Under the pieces are notes generated by a model. The model saw only the letters and a program-made list of their open reading frames with translations. It did no database searches and had not been told where the DNA came from. 64,000 nucleotides of DNA from Roseateles sp. (GTDB taxonomy: Bacteria > Pseudomonadota > Gammaproteobacteria > Burkholderiales > Burkholderiaceae_C), in the NCBI GenBank assembly GCA_016790285.1, contig JAEUPJ010000061.1:1-64000 (forward strand), written 5' to 3'. The position numbers were made by a program, and so were the translations under genes. How positions within the stretch are numbered: position 1 is the first letter of the stretch; each line of letters opens with the position of its first letter. Shown here one piece after another: positions 47,146 through 56,094 of this stretch.

Positions 47146-47847
47146 TCAGGGTGCGAATCCCAAGACCACGCGGCGCGTCTTGGCGCTCTTCTTCTCGATC
47201 TTGGTCACCACCACCGCACCGATCTCCGCCGTGTTCGACACATGCGTGCCGCCGCACGGCTGCAGGTCCACGCCCTCGATCTCCAGCACGCGCACCCGGC
47301 CGAGGCCCCTGGGCGGTTGCACGCTCATGGAGCGCACGAGGCCGGGGTTGGCGTCGAGTTCGTCCTCGCTGATCCAGCGGTGGCTCACCGGGTGTGCCTC
47401 GGCCACGAGGCGGGTGAGGCCCGCCTGGATGGCATCCTTGTCGAAGGGCTCGTCGGTGTGGAAGTCCAGCCGCGCATAACCCTCAGTGATGGAGCAGCCG
47501 TCCACCGGATACGGCAGCAGCGCGCACAGCAGGTGGGTCGCGGTGTGAAAGCGCCGGTGCGCCTGGCGGCGGGCTGCATCCACGTCCACGCGGACGGGCG
47601 TGCCGACGGCGGGCAGGTCGCCCTCGATGAGGTGGACGATGGCGCCAGGCTGCTCCTTGCTCTTGCGCGTGTCGGTCACGCGCCAGCGCTGCTCGCCCGC
47701 GACGAGCCAGCCGGTGTCGCCCGCCTGCCCACCGCCAAGCGGGTAGCAGACGGTGCGGTCGAGCGTCACGCCGCCCTCCCCTTGCCCGGTCACGGTGGCC
47801 TCGCAGCTCAGCAGCGTGGCGTCTTCGCGGAACAGCTCGTCGGTCAT
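47146..47847 (-). CDS. Alanyl-tRNA editing protein (AlaX-like)
   Basis: 233 residues, the free-standing homologue of the AlaRS editing domain. It hydrolyses mischarged Ser- or Gly-tRNA(Ala). Zinc-site motifs HTATH (HxxxH) and CGGTH (CxxxH) are present; LDRTVCYPLGGGQAGDTG and LVRSMSVQPP mark the N-terminal barrel and the loop. The start at 47847 overlaps the PhzF stop by one base of ATGA. Confidence 0.87.
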   Translation of the reverse strand: MTDELFREDATLLSCEATVTGQGEGGVTLDRTVCYPLGGGQAGDTGWLVAGEQRWRVTDTRKSKEQPGAIVHLIEGDLPAVGTPVRVDVDAARRQAHRRFHTATHLLCALLPYPVDGCSITEGYARLDFHTDEPFDKDAIQAGLTRLVAEAHPVSHRWISEDELDANPGLVRSMSVQPPRGLGRVRVLEIEGVDLQPCGGTHVSNTAEIGAVVVTKIEKKSAKTRRVVLGFAP

Positions 47848-48689
47848 CACAGCCTCACCTGCCCGTGGATCAGCGGGGTCACGTCGCCACCGATCCAGGT
47901 GGCGTCGGCGTCGCGCCGCACATGCACGCGACCCGCCCGGCCGAGCGCGGCGCCCTGGGCAGCGACGTAGGTGTCGCCGGCCAGGCCCGCGCCCTGCAGC
48001 CAGAGCGCCAGGCCTGCGTTGAGGCTGCCGGTGACAGGGTCCTCGGGCACGCCGAGATCCGGCACGAAGCCGCGCACCTCGAACTGGCAGTCCGCATCCG
48101 CCGGGTGGGCGCCGACCACGCCGAGCTTCAAGCCCTGCATGGCGATGAAATCGGGCTTCAGGGCAAGCACGGCGGCGGCGCTGGGCAGGCGGGCGGCCAT
48201 CCAGCCAGGGCCGTTGTCGACCCAGACCAGGTCCAGCAGTGCGGCGGGCGCGATGCGCAGCGCGGCGATGGCCTGCTCGCGCAGGGCGCCGTCGTCCACC
48301 GGGCCGCTGCGCTGCAGCGGCGGTGCCGCGAACGCGAGCCGCGCGCCGTCGCGCTTCACGCGCACGAGGCCGATGGCGCACTGCTGCACGACCTCGCCGG
48401 GCTTCTTCACGTCGCCGCCGCTGGCGAGAAACGCGTGCGCGCTGCCGAGCGTGGGGTGGCCCGCAAAAGGCAACTCGCCGCCGGGCGTGAAGATGCGCAC
48501 GCGGTAGTCGGCCGCAGGGTCGGTGGGCGGCAGCAGGAAGGTGGTTTCGCTGAGGTTGGTCCAGCGCGCGAACGCGGCCATCTCGTCGTCCGAGAGGCCG
48601 GCGGCGTCCACGACGACGGCGAGCGGGTTGCCCTTGAGCGGCGCAGCGGTGAAGACGTCGACTTGAACGAAACGGCGCAGTTCAGGCAT
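47847..48689 (-). CDS. PhzF-family isomerase/epimerase-like protein
   Basis: 280 residues. VQVDVFTAAPLKGNPLAVV start, NLSETTFLLPP (catalytic Glu in the SET motif), FTPGGELPFAGHPTLGSAHAFL and EDPVTGSLNAGLALW in the second half. Two-lobed diaminopimelate-epimerase-like fold. Substrate unknown. Packed between a GNAT gene (8-base overlap) and the AlaX-like gene. Confidence 0.87.
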   Translation of the reverse strand: MPELRRFVQVDVFTAAPLKGNPLAVVVDAAGLSDDEMAAFARWTNLSETTFLLPPTDPAADYRVRIFTPGGELPFAGHPTLGSAHAFLASGGDVKKPGEVVQQCAIGLVRVKRDGARLAFAAPPLQRSGPVDDGALREQAIAALRIAPAALLDLVWVDNGPGWMAARLPSAAAVLALKPDFIAMQGLKLGVVGAHPADADCQFEVRGFVPDLGVPEDPVTGSLNAGLALWLQGAGLAGDTYVAAQGAALGRAGRVHVRRDADATWIGGDVTPLIHGQVRL

Positions 48690-49134
48690 GGTCAGGCGGC
48701 GTGGCGGTGCGGTACATCCCCGGCCGCACGATCTCCATGCCCCGGTCCGGCGTCGCCAGGGCCTGGAAGCCGTGGCGGGCGTAAAGGGTGTGGGCGTCTC
48801 GCGTGAACAGCATGAAGCGGCGCAGGCCTTGGAGGTCCGGGTGGGCAAGCAAGGCCCGGATCATCCCATCCGCGAGGCCCTGCCCGCGGTGGGTCGGCAG
48901 CACGTAGACGTCGCACAGGTAGGCGAAGGTGGTGCGGTCGGTGACGACCCGGGCAAAGCCCACCTGGCCCTGCCCGTCGACCTGCAAGGCGATGCACAGC
49001 GAGTGCGCGATGGCTCGCTGAACGGTGGCCAGCGGGATGCCCTCGCACCAGTAGGCGGTGGTGAGAAAGGCGTGCGCGGCGGCCGCGTCGATGTCGTCGA
49101 AGCTGAGCCGGTAGCCCGGCGGCAGTGGCTTCAA
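48682..49134 (-). CDS. GNAT-family N-acetyltransferase
   Basis: 150 residues. DVYVLPTHRGQGLADGMIRALLAHP is the acetyl-CoA-binding motif A; RRFMLFTRDAHTLYARHGF is motif B. Its start overlaps the livF stop by 4 bases, so it is the first of three passenger genes after the amino-acid transporter. Substrate unknown. Confidence 0.82.
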   Translation of the reverse strand: MKPLPPGYRLSFDDIDAAAAHAFLTTAYWCEGIPLATVQRAIAHSLCIALQVDGQGQVGFARVVTDRTTFAYLCDVYVLPTHRGQGLADGMIRALLAHPDLQGLRRFMLFTRDAHTLYARHGFQALATPDRGMEIVRPGMYRTATPPDHA

Positions 49135-49853
49135 TGCCCGCCACCCAGGTAGGCCGCCTGCACGGCGGGGTCGTCGCGCAGCTTGGCTGCCGGCCCGTGC
49201 ACGGCGATGCGGCCGTTCTCCAGCACGTAGCCGTAGTCGGCCACCTTGAGCGCGGCGGCGGCGAACTGCTCGACGAGCAGCATCGTGACGCCGCGGGCCT
49301 TCAGGCTCTCGATGATGCGGAACACCTCCTCCACGAGAATGGGCGCGAGGCCCATGGAGGGTTCGTCCAGCAGCACGACCTCGGGGTTGAGCATGACGGC
49401 GCGCGCCATGGCGAGCATCTGCTGCTCACCGCCGGACAAGGTGCCGGCCAGCTGCATGCGGCGCTCCTTCAGGCGCGGGAAGAGTTCCAGCGCACGCTCC
49501 AGGTCACCGGCGATGTCGCCCTTGGGCCGCTCGCCCGTGTAGCGCGGGAAGGCGCCCAGGCGCAGGTTGTCGGTGACGGTCATGGTCGCGAACACCCGCC
49601 GGCCTTCGGGCGAATGCGCCAGGCCCCTGCGGGCGATGTGGTAACTCTCCAGGCCGTCGATGCGGCGGTCATTCAGCGTGATCTCGCCGCCGGTGGGTTT
49701 GATCATGCCGCTGACGGCGCGCATGGTGGTGGTCTTGCCGGCGCCGTTGGAGCCAATGAGCGTGACGACCTGGCCCTTGGGCACCTCCAGCGAGATGCCG
49801 TGCAGGACCTGGACCTTGCCGTAGCCGGCACTGAGGTTCTTGATGGTCAGCAT
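49131..49853 (-). CDS. livF: Branched-chain amino acid ABC transporter ATPase LivF
   Basis: 240 residues. Walker A GSNGAGKTTT, Q-loop region, signature LSGGEQQMLAMARA, Walker B VVLLDEPSMGLAP and the LivF-specific GRRVFATMTVTDNLRLGAF. It energises branched-chain or related amino acid uptake with the fused LivM-LivG, LivH and LivJ. Starts 2 bases after the livMG stop. Confidence 0.94.
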   Translation of the reverse strand: MLTIKNLSAGYGKVQVLHGISLEVPKGQVVTLIGSNGAGKTTTMRAVSGMIKPTGGEITLNDRRIDGLESYHIARRGLAHSPEGRRVFATMTVTDNLRLGAFPRYTGERPKGDIAGDLERALELFPRLKERRMQLAGTLSGGEQQMLAMARAVMLNPEVVLLDEPSMGLAPILVEEVFRIIESLKARGVTMLLVEQFAAAALKVADYGYVLENGRIAVHGPAAKLRDDPAVQAAYLGGGH

Positions 49854-49855
49854 GT

Positions 49856-51775
49856 TCAGGCCCCCCCGCCCAGGTAGGCCTCGATGACCTTCTCGTTGGC
49901 CTGCACCTCGGCGGGCAGCCCCTCGGCGATCTTCTGGCCGAAGTCCAGCACCGAGACGCGGTCGCACAGGCTCATGACGACGTCCATGTGGTGTTCGATG
50001 AGGATGACGGTGACGCCGGCGTCGCGGATCTTGCGGATGATCTCCAGCAGTTCCTTGATGTCCGGTGCGGTCAGGCCGGCGGCGGGCTCGTCCAGCAGCA
50101 GCAGCTGCGGGTCCAGGGCCAGCGCGCGGGCAATCTCCAGCAGCCGCTGCTTGCCGTAGGGCAGGTTGCGCGCCTCCTCGCTAGCGAGCTCGCCCAGGCC
50201 GACGAAGTCCAGCAGCGCATGCGCGCGGGCGCGCTGTTCGCGGTCCTCGCGCAGGTAGCGCGGCAGGTGCAGGGCGACGTCGAGCAGGTTGCTCTTGAAG
50301 CTGTGGTGCAGGCCCACGAGCACGTTCTGCAGCGCCGTCATCTCGCCGAAGAGCTGCACGTTCTGGAAGGTGCGCGCGATGCCCGACAACGCGATGTCCG
50401 ACGACGTGCGGCCGTTGACCGTGCGCCCGGCGAACACCACCGAGCCGGCGGTCGGCTGGTAGATGCCGGTCAGCACGTTCATCATCGTGCTCTTGCCCGA
50501 GCCGTTGGGGCCAATGAGGCCGTGGATGCTGCCGCGCTGCACGACGAGATCCACGTTGTTGAGCGCCTTGAGGCCGCCGAACTGCATCAGCACGCCGCTG
50601 GCCTTGAGCAGCTCGGCGTCGCCCTGGGTGCCCTGGGCATTCGCACGGGTGAGCGCGGCAGCGGCTGCGGTGGTGGTGTCGCGCTCCGTCTTGACCTTCA
50701 GGTTGAGCGCATTGCGCACGAAGCCGACGATGCCGTCCTGCAGGTAGTAGACGACGAAGAGCGTGATGAGGCCGAAGATCGACAGGCGCCAGTCGGTCAT
50801 GGTCTCGAGCTTGAACGACACGAGCGCCAGGCCGATGGTGCCCACGACCGGGATGGCCGCCGTCTGGCCGGTCATCTTGCCGCGCTTGAGGGCCACGCCC
50901 ACGGAGACGGCCACGATGATCGCCAGCACCACGGCGCCGATGCGGAAGACCTGCAGGTCGTCCAGCAGCTTGGGCAGCATCACGATGATGGCCGCGCCGA
51001 GGATGGCGCCCGTGCGGGTCTTGCGGCCACCCATGATGATGGCCAGCAGGAACATCACCGTCAGCTCGAAGTTGTAGGTGTTGGGGCTGATGTACTGCTC
51101 GGAGTAGGCGTAGAGCGACCCTGCCAGGCCGGCGAGTGCGGCCGAGATGACGAAGGCGTAGACCTTGTAGCGGTAGACCGACACGCCCATGCAGTCCGAC
51201 GCGACCGGGCTGCCGCGCAGGGCCTCGAAGGCGCGGCCGAGCTGCGAGTGCAGCACGCGGTGCACGAAGATCAGCGACGCGACCAGGCACGCCATGACAA
51301 CCCAGTAGAACTCGGTCTCGTCGAGCTGGTGGCCGAAGAGTGTCGGCTTGGTCAGCGTGATGCCCATCGGGCCTTCCGTCAGGAAGGTCATCTCGTTGAT
51401 GAGGATCTGGATGATCGTGCCGAAGGCCAGCGTGACCATGGCGAGGTAAGGCCCCGTCACGCGCAGCGCGGGCAGCGCCAGCATCGCGCCGAACACGGCC
51501 GCGACCGCGATGGCCGCAGGCAGCGTGGCGTAGACCGGCGCATCGAGCTTGAGGATGAGCACGCCCGCCGTGTAGGCGCCGATGCCGAAGAGACCCGCGT
51601 GGCCGAGCGACACCTGGCCCGTGTAGCCCACCACGATGTCCAGGCCGAAGAGCACGATCGCGTAGATCATGATCGTCTCGACCAGGTGGATGTAGTACGG
51701 GTTGCCGGAGACGAGGGGGAAGGCGGCGAGCGCCGCGATGGCAAGCAGGCCGAGAGCGATTTTCTTGAGATTCAC
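49856..51775 (-). CDS. Fused branched-chain amino acid permease and ATPase (LivM-LivG)
   Basis: 639 residues from a GTG with a GGAAGG site. Residues 1 to about 370 are a LivM-type permease (8-10 helices; GYTGQVSLGHAGLFGIGAYTAG, RVTGPYLAMVTLAFG, LRGSPVASDCMGVSVYRYKVYAF). A linker of about 35 residues follows, then a LivG ATPase: GPNGSGKSTMM, GIARTFQNVQLFGEMT, NLPYGKQRLLEIARALA and LLLLDEPAAGL. The fusion is continuous with no frameshift. Together with LivF and LivH it forms the transporter core. Confidence 0.92.
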   Translation of the reverse strand: MNLKKIALGLLAIAALAAFPLVSGNPYYIHLVETIMIYAIVLFGLDIVVGYTGQVSLGHAGLFGIGAYTAGVLILKLDAPVYATLPAAIAVAAVFGAMLALPALRVTGPYLAMVTLAFGTIIQILINEMTFLTEGPMGITLTKPTLFGHQLDETEFYWVVMACLVASLIFVHRVLHSQLGRAFEALRGSPVASDCMGVSVYRYKVYAFVISAALAGLAGSLYAYSEQYISPNTYNFELTVMFLLAIIMGGRKTRTGAILGAAIIVMLPKLLDDLQVFRIGAVVLAIIVAVSVGVALKRGKMTGQTAAIPVVGTIGLALVSFKLETMTDWRLSIFGLITLFVVYYLQDGIVGFVRNALNLKVKTERDTTTAAAAALTRANAQGTQGDAELLKASGVLMQFGGLKALNNVDLVVQRGSIHGLIGPNGSGKSTMMNVLTGIYQPTAGSVVFAGRTVNGRTSSDIALSGIARTFQNVQLFGEMTALQNVLVGLHHSFKSNLLDVALHLPRYLREDREQRARAHALLDFVGLGELASEEARNLPYGKQRLLEIARALALDPQLLLLDEPAAGLTAPDIKELLEIIRKIRDAGVTVILIEHHMDVVMSLCDRVSVLDFGQKIAEGLPAEVQANEKVIEAYLGGGA

Positions 51776-51789
51776 GTGTCGTGCCTTCC

Positions 51790-52665
51790 TCAGACCTTCT
51801 TGATGGCGGTCTTGCCGAACAGGCCGGCTGGCTTCACGGCCAGCACGATCAGCAGCAGCACGAGGCCGGGCACGTCCTTGTAGCCGGTGGACAGGTAGAA
51901 GCCCGTCGTCGTCTCGGCCACGCCCAGGATGATGCCGCCCACGATGATGCCCATGCCGCTGGTCAAGCCGCCAATGATGGCGACCGCGAAGGCCTTCAGG
52001 CCCAGCACCGCGCCCATGGTGGCGCCGGTCAGCGTCAGCGGCGCGATCAGCACGCCGGCGAACGACGCCGTCAGCGACGACAGCGCGTAGCTGAACGTGA
52101 TGACGAGGCCCGTGTTGATGCCCATGAGCTTGGCGGCGTCGCGGTCGTTGAAGGTCGCGACCACCGCCTTGCCGTAGATGCTCTTGCGGTTGAAGAGCTC
52201 CACGGCCAGCATCATGCCGACCGCGCCGACGATGACGAGGATCTCCATCGGCAGCACGTTGGCGCCGAGGAACTTCATCGGCGCCTCGGGCAGCGGCGAG
52301 GGGAACTTCAGGTCGTCCCGCCCCCAGACGTTCTCGGCCACGTTCTTGAAGATGATGCCCAGCGCGATGGTGGACATGATCCAGCCGAACTCGCTCTTCA
52401 TCTTGATCGCTGGCCGCACGCCGATGCGCTCCACCACGGCGCCCTGGAAGGCCCCGAAGAGACACACGAGCGGGATCATCAGCCAGTAGTTCACGCCCCA
52501 CCCGACAAGGGTCAGGCCCACCAGCGCCCCGAGCATCAGCGCGTCACCCTGACCGAAGTTCAGGGTGTCGCTGGTGGCGAAGGTGAGCTGGTAGCCAAAG
52601 GCGATGACGGCGTAGATCATGCCCAGCGCAATACCGCTGAACACGAGCTGGGTCAGGATTTCCAT
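51790..52665 (-). CDS. livH: Branched-chain amino acid ABC permease LivH
   Basis: 291 residues, 8 helices. GMIYAVIAFGYQLTFATSDTLNFGQGD at the N-terminus, RPAIKMKSEFGWIMSTIALG, and FAVAIIGGLTSGMGIIVGGIILG near the C-terminus are the LivH consensus loops. It follows an attenuator-like hairpin after livJ. Confidence 0.94.
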   Translation of the reverse strand: MEILTQLVFSGIALGMIYAVIAFGYQLTFATSDTLNFGQGDALMLGALVGLTLVGWGVNYWLMIPLVCLFGAFQGAVVERIGVRPAIKMKSEFGWIMSTIALGIIFKNVAENVWGRDDLKFPSPLPEAPMKFLGANVLPMEILVIVGAVGMMLAVELFNRKSIYGKAVVATFNDRDAAKLMGINTGLVITFSYALSSLTASFAGVLIAPLTLTGATMGAVLGLKAFAVAIIGGLTSGMGIIVGGIILGVAETTTGFYLSTGYKDVPGLVLLLIVLAVKPAGLFGKTAIKKV

Positions 52666-52679
52666 CAGTCGTTCCCGTC

Positions 52680-52717
52680 AAAAAACACAAGGGCGGGGTC
52701 GCGAAAGCGCCCCGCCC
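52680..52717 (-). terminator. Rho-independent terminator/attenuator between livJ and livH
   Basis: On the minus strand an 8-bp stem (plus-strand arms GGGCGGGG 52691-52698 and CCCCGCCC 52710-52717) with an 11-base loop is followed by TTGTGTTTTTT (52680-52690). The arms and U-tract are a classical terminator. It lies after livJ and before livH, so it should lower transporter-core expression relative to the binding protein. Confidence 0.75.
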
Positions 52718-52786
52718 GACCCGTCCAGCGGCTGCCGTGGATCCGGCTCCGCCGGGGGCCGGCGCGGCCGGTAGGGGTGGGCGCCT

Positions 52787-54016
52787 TTATTGGCGTTTCT
52801 TTTGCTCGAGGGCCCCCTTGGCATTCACGTCCTTGACGCGCACCTCGGAGGCCTTCTTGAAGTCTTCCGGGTAGGCGTACACGACGCGCTGGCCCTTGAC
52901 CTCGCCCATGACCGGGATGTTGGCCGTGATGGCTTCGTGGTCGGTCTTGGAGAAGGGCTTGTTGTAGGTCGTGACGACACCTTCGACCGGGGTCTTCAGG
53001 TCTTCCAGCGCGGCCTTGATCTTGGGGCCTTCGGTGGAGCCGGCCTGCTTGATGGCGGCGGCCAGCAGGTAGACCGAGTCGTAGCCTTGCGCGGCGGACA
53101 CCGGCGAGTCGATGCGCGAGTTCTTGGGGTTGAACGTGCGCAGGTAGTTGATGATGAAGCCCTGGCGCTTGGGCGTCGTGGGCTCCTGGATGAAGGTCTG
53201 CGGCATGCGCGCGCCTTCGCCGCCCGGGCCGGCGTTGTCGATGTAGTTGGCCATGGACAGGGTCCAGGAGCCGATCATCGGCACCTTCCAGCCGAGCTTG
53301 GTCATGCCGTTGGCGATCTGGGCGAGCTCCGGGCCGATGGCGTAGGTCAGGATGGCCTCGGCGCCGGCTTCCTTGGCCTTGAGCAGCTGGGGCGTCATGT
53401 CGACGTCCTTGATGTTGAACTTCTCCACCGCCACCGGCGTGATGTTCTTCAGCTTGAGCGCCGCTTCGAGGTCGGCGCGGCCGAGCTGGCCGTAGTTGGT
53501 GCTGTCGGCCAGGATGGCGACCTTCTTGAAGCCGCGCTTGCCGACGGCCTCCTCCACGATCATGGGCGCCTGGATGGAGTCGTGCGCCGCGTTGCGGAAG
53601 ATGTAGTTCTCGGGCTGGCTCTCGAACTGCTTGGTGATGATGGAGCCGGTGGCCACGTTGTTCATCACCGGGATCTTGGCTTCCTGGTAGAAGCGCTGGG
53701 AGGCCAGGGCCACGCCGGTGTTGATGTAGCCGACGGTGGCGGCGACCTTTTCCTTGTTGATGAGCTCCTGGGCGATCTGCACGCCGCGCTCGTTCTTGGC
53801 CTCGTCGTCACGCTCGACGAGCTGGATCTGGCGGCCGAGCACGCCGCCGGCCTTGTTGATCTCTTCGGCCGCCAGGCGCACGCCGTCGCGCATGCTCACG
53901 CCCATCGACGACGAGCCGCCCGTGAAGGGCCCCGCCACGCCGATCTTGATCGGGTCGGCCGCGTGGGCGCCCACTGCAAAAACCGCTGCAGCCACGGCTG
54001 TCCAAACCTGCTTCAT
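52787..54016 (-). CDS. livJ: Branched-chain amino acid ABC substrate-binding protein (LivJ/LivK-like)
   Basis: 409 residues with a signal peptide (MKQVWTAVAAAVFAVGAHA). Type I periplasmic binding fold: IKIGVAGPFTGGSSSMGVSMRDG, AAEEINKAGGVLGRQIQLVERDD, VGYINTGVALA, and the strand-turn RNAAHDSIQAP. Two lobes ending near KRQ. First gene of the liv operon. The exact ligand cannot be told; leucine-type or aromatic amino acids are usual. Confidence 0.92.
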   Translation of the reverse strand: MKQVWTAVAAAVFAVGAHAADPIKIGVAGPFTGGSSSMGVSMRDGVRLAAEEINKAGGVLGRQIQLVERDDEAKNERGVQIAQELINKEKVAATVGYINTGVALASQRFYQEAKIPVMNNVATGSIITKQFESQPENYIFRNAAHDSIQAPMIVEEAVGKRGFKKVAILADSTNYGQLGRADLEAALKLKNITPVAVEKFNIKDVDMTPQLLKAKEAGAEAILTYAIGPELAQIANGMTKLGWKVPMIGSWTLSMANYIDNAGPGGEGARMPQTFIQEPTTPKRQGFIINYLRTFNPKNSRIDSPVSAAQGYDSVYLLAAAIKQAGSTEGPKIKAALEDLKTPVEGVVTTYNKPFSKTDHEAITANIPVMGEVKGQRVVYAYPEDFKKASEVRVKDVNAKGALEQKKRQ

Positions 54017-54161
54017 CGTTGCCTCGTCTCCGTTATGCGATCTACCCGGCGGCAATGCCGGGGCCGATTGCATACGATGCCAGAGCGGCAACGACTTTGG
54101 GATATGGAAACCCGGGAGAAACCGAAAGCCCGGGGCTTCAGTTAGCTGTCAGGGTTGGCGT

Positions 54162-55370
54162 TTAGGGAGCCGGCTCGGGCGCCACTTCCAGGGCCTCGTG
54201 CAGCAGGCGGCCGAGCTTCTCGACGCCCTCCTTGATGAGCCCCGGCGTCAACGTCACGAACGACAGGCGCAGCGTGCGCGCATCAGGCTGGTGCGCGTAG
54301 AAGGCCGAGCCGGGGACGTAGGCGATGCCGGCGTCCACGGCCTGCGGCAGCAGCGCCATGGCGTCCAGGCCAGCCGGCAGGCGGATCCAGAAGAACATGC
54401 CGCCCTGCGGGCTCTGCCACTCGCAGCCCGGCGGCAGGAACTCGCGCAGCGCCTCGGCCATGGCGTCGCGGTTGGCCTTGTACAGCGCGCGGATGGACGG
54501 GATGTGGTTGTCCAGGAAGCCGTTGCGGATGACCTCGTGCACCACGCGCTGGTTGAAGCCCGGCGTGTGCAGGTCGGCCGCCTGCTTGGCCTGCAGCAGC
54601 TTCGGGTAGAGCTCCGGCGGGGCAATGAGATAACCCAGGCGGAAGCCCGGCGTCAGCACCTTGGAGAACGACCCCAGGTAGAGCGAGCCCTCCGGCCACA
54701 GGCTGGACAGCGACGCCGGCGGCGGCTCGTCGAACCACAGGTCGCCGTAGGGGTTGTCCTCGACGATGGGCACGCCCGCACGGCGCGAGGCCTCCACCAC
54801 TTCGGCGCGGCGCTGGGCCCCCATCACGCGGCCGGTGGGGTTCTGGTAGTTGGGCAGCAGGTAGCTGAAGCGGGTGCCCGGCGCGTCGTGCGGCAGTGCA
54901 GCAATGGCGCTGGGCAGCGGCCCCTCGCTGTCGCTGGCCAGGCTCGCGAAGATCGGCTCGAAGGGCGTGAAGGCCTGCAGCGCGCCAAGGTACGTGGGCG
55001 TCTCCACCGCCACCGGGGCACCGGCGTCACACAGGATCTTGCCCACCAGGTCCAGCCCCTGCTGGGAGCCGCTGGTGATGAGCACCTGGTCGGGCTTGAC
55101 GTCCATGCCCAGCGTGGCGACGCGGGCGGCGACCCACTCGCGCAGCGGCGCGAAGCCCTCGCTGGCGGCGTACTGCAGCGCCTCGCGCGGGGCCTGGCTC
55201 AGCACGCGGTCGCAGGCGGCCTTGAGCGCGTCGACCGGGAAGGTGTCCGCGCTCGGCAGGCCACCGGCCATGGACAGGATGCCCGGCTTCTCGGTGACCT
55301 TGAGGATCTCGCGAATGATGGAAGGGTTCATGCGCGCCGCGCGGCGGGCCTGGGTCCAGACGGTGGTCAT
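54162..55370 (-). CDS. PLP-dependent aminotransferase (LysN/2-aminoadipate type)
   Basis: 402 residues, fold type I. GILSMAGGLPSADTFPVDA start, LQYAASEGFAPLREWVA, LITSGSQQGLDLVGK, PNYQNPTGRVM and the PLP-Lys in GSFSKVLTPGFRLGY. Arg for the substrate carboxylate in TLRLSFVT. Members transaminate aromatic, branched-chain or 2-aminoadipate substrates. It ends before the liv operon; transcription may stop at a short GC hairpin near 54124-54138. Confidence 0.88.
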   Translation of the reverse strand: MTTVWTQARRAARMNPSIIREILKVTEKPGILSMAGGLPSADTFPVDALKAACDRVLSQAPREALQYAASEGFAPLREWVAARVATLGMDVKPDQVLITSGSQQGLDLVGKILCDAGAPVAVETPTYLGALQAFTPFEPIFASLASDSEGPLPSAIAALPHDAPGTRFSYLLPNYQNPTGRVMGAQRRAEVVEASRRAGVPIVEDNPYGDLWFDEPPPASLSSLWPEGSLYLGSFSKVLTPGFRLGYLIAPPELYPKLLQAKQAADLHTPGFNQRVVHEVIRNGFLDNHIPSIRALYKANRDAMAEALREFLPPGCEWQSPQGGMFFWIRLPAGLDAMALLPQAVDAGIAYVPGSAFYAHQPDARTLRLSFVTLTPGLIKEGVEKLGRLLHEALEVAPEPAP

Positions 55371-55398
55371 GTTCGGGTTACGTGTGATTTCAAAGGGG

Positions 55399-56094
55399 TC
55401 AGCCTAGCATCCACCGGACGGCGGCGCGGGCCTGCAAATCGGTGGAGTCGAACAACGGCAGCGCGGCGGGCGAGCCGGCAGGCAGCAAAAGCCCCAGTTC
55501 GGTGCAGCCCAGGATGGCCGCCTGCGCCCCGCGCGCGGCCAGCTGCGCCACATCCTCGCGCAGCCGCTCGCGCGAGGCGGGCTCGAAGCGGCCACGGCAG
55601 AGCTCCTCGTAGATCAGCCGGTGCACCTCGGCACGGCCGGCTTCGTCGGGCGTGATGACCTCGATGCCGTGGCGCTCCCACATGCGCTCGCGGTAGAAGC
55701 CCTGCTCCATCGTGAAGCGGGTGGCCAGCAGGCCCGCGCGCTTCACGCCGGCCGCGCGCAGGGCGTCGGCGGTGGCGTCCACGATGTGCAGCACGGGCAG
55801 GCCAGCGGCCTGCTCGACCTCCGTGGCGACGAGGTGCATCGTGTTGGTCGCGATGACCAGCGCCTCGGCGCCCGCACGGCGCAGGCCGGCCGCGGCATCG
55901 CCCAGCACGCGCGCGGCGCCCGCCCAGTCACCCGCGGCCTGCAGGGCGGCGATCGGGGCGAAGTCCACGCTGTGCAGCACGAGTTGCGCGCTGTGCAGCC
56001 CGCCGAGCTGGGCCGCCACCCCGCGGTTGATGAGGGCGTAGAGGTGCTGGGTCGAGGCCCAGCTCATGCCGCCCAGGATGCCGAGCGTCTTCAT
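55399..56094 (-). CDS. Asp/Glu racemase family protein lacking the first catalytic Cys
   Basis: 231 residues, close in layout to E. coli YgeA: KTLGILGGMSWASTQHLYALIN, GGLHSAQLVLHSVDF, TRFTMEQGFYRERM, EELCRGRF and LGCTELGLL (second Cys kept). The first active Cys, in YgeA CTNTMH, is Ala here (IATNTMH; codon GCG near 55852), so two-base racemisation is doubtful. Another activity or a one-Cys mechanism is possible. First of three genes with the DUF2917 and EamA genes on one transcript. Confidence 0.8.
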   Translation of the reverse strand: MKTLGILGGMSWASTQHLYALINRGVAAQLGGLHSAQLVLHSVDFAPIAALQAAGDWAGAARVLGDAAAGLRRAGAEALVIATNTMHLVATEVEQAAGLPVLHIVDATADALRAAGVKRAGLLATRFTMEQGFYRERMWERHGIEVITPDEAGRAEVHRLIYEELCRGRFEPASRERLREDVAQLAARGAQAAILGCTELGLLLPAGSPAALPLFDSTDLQARAAVRWMLG

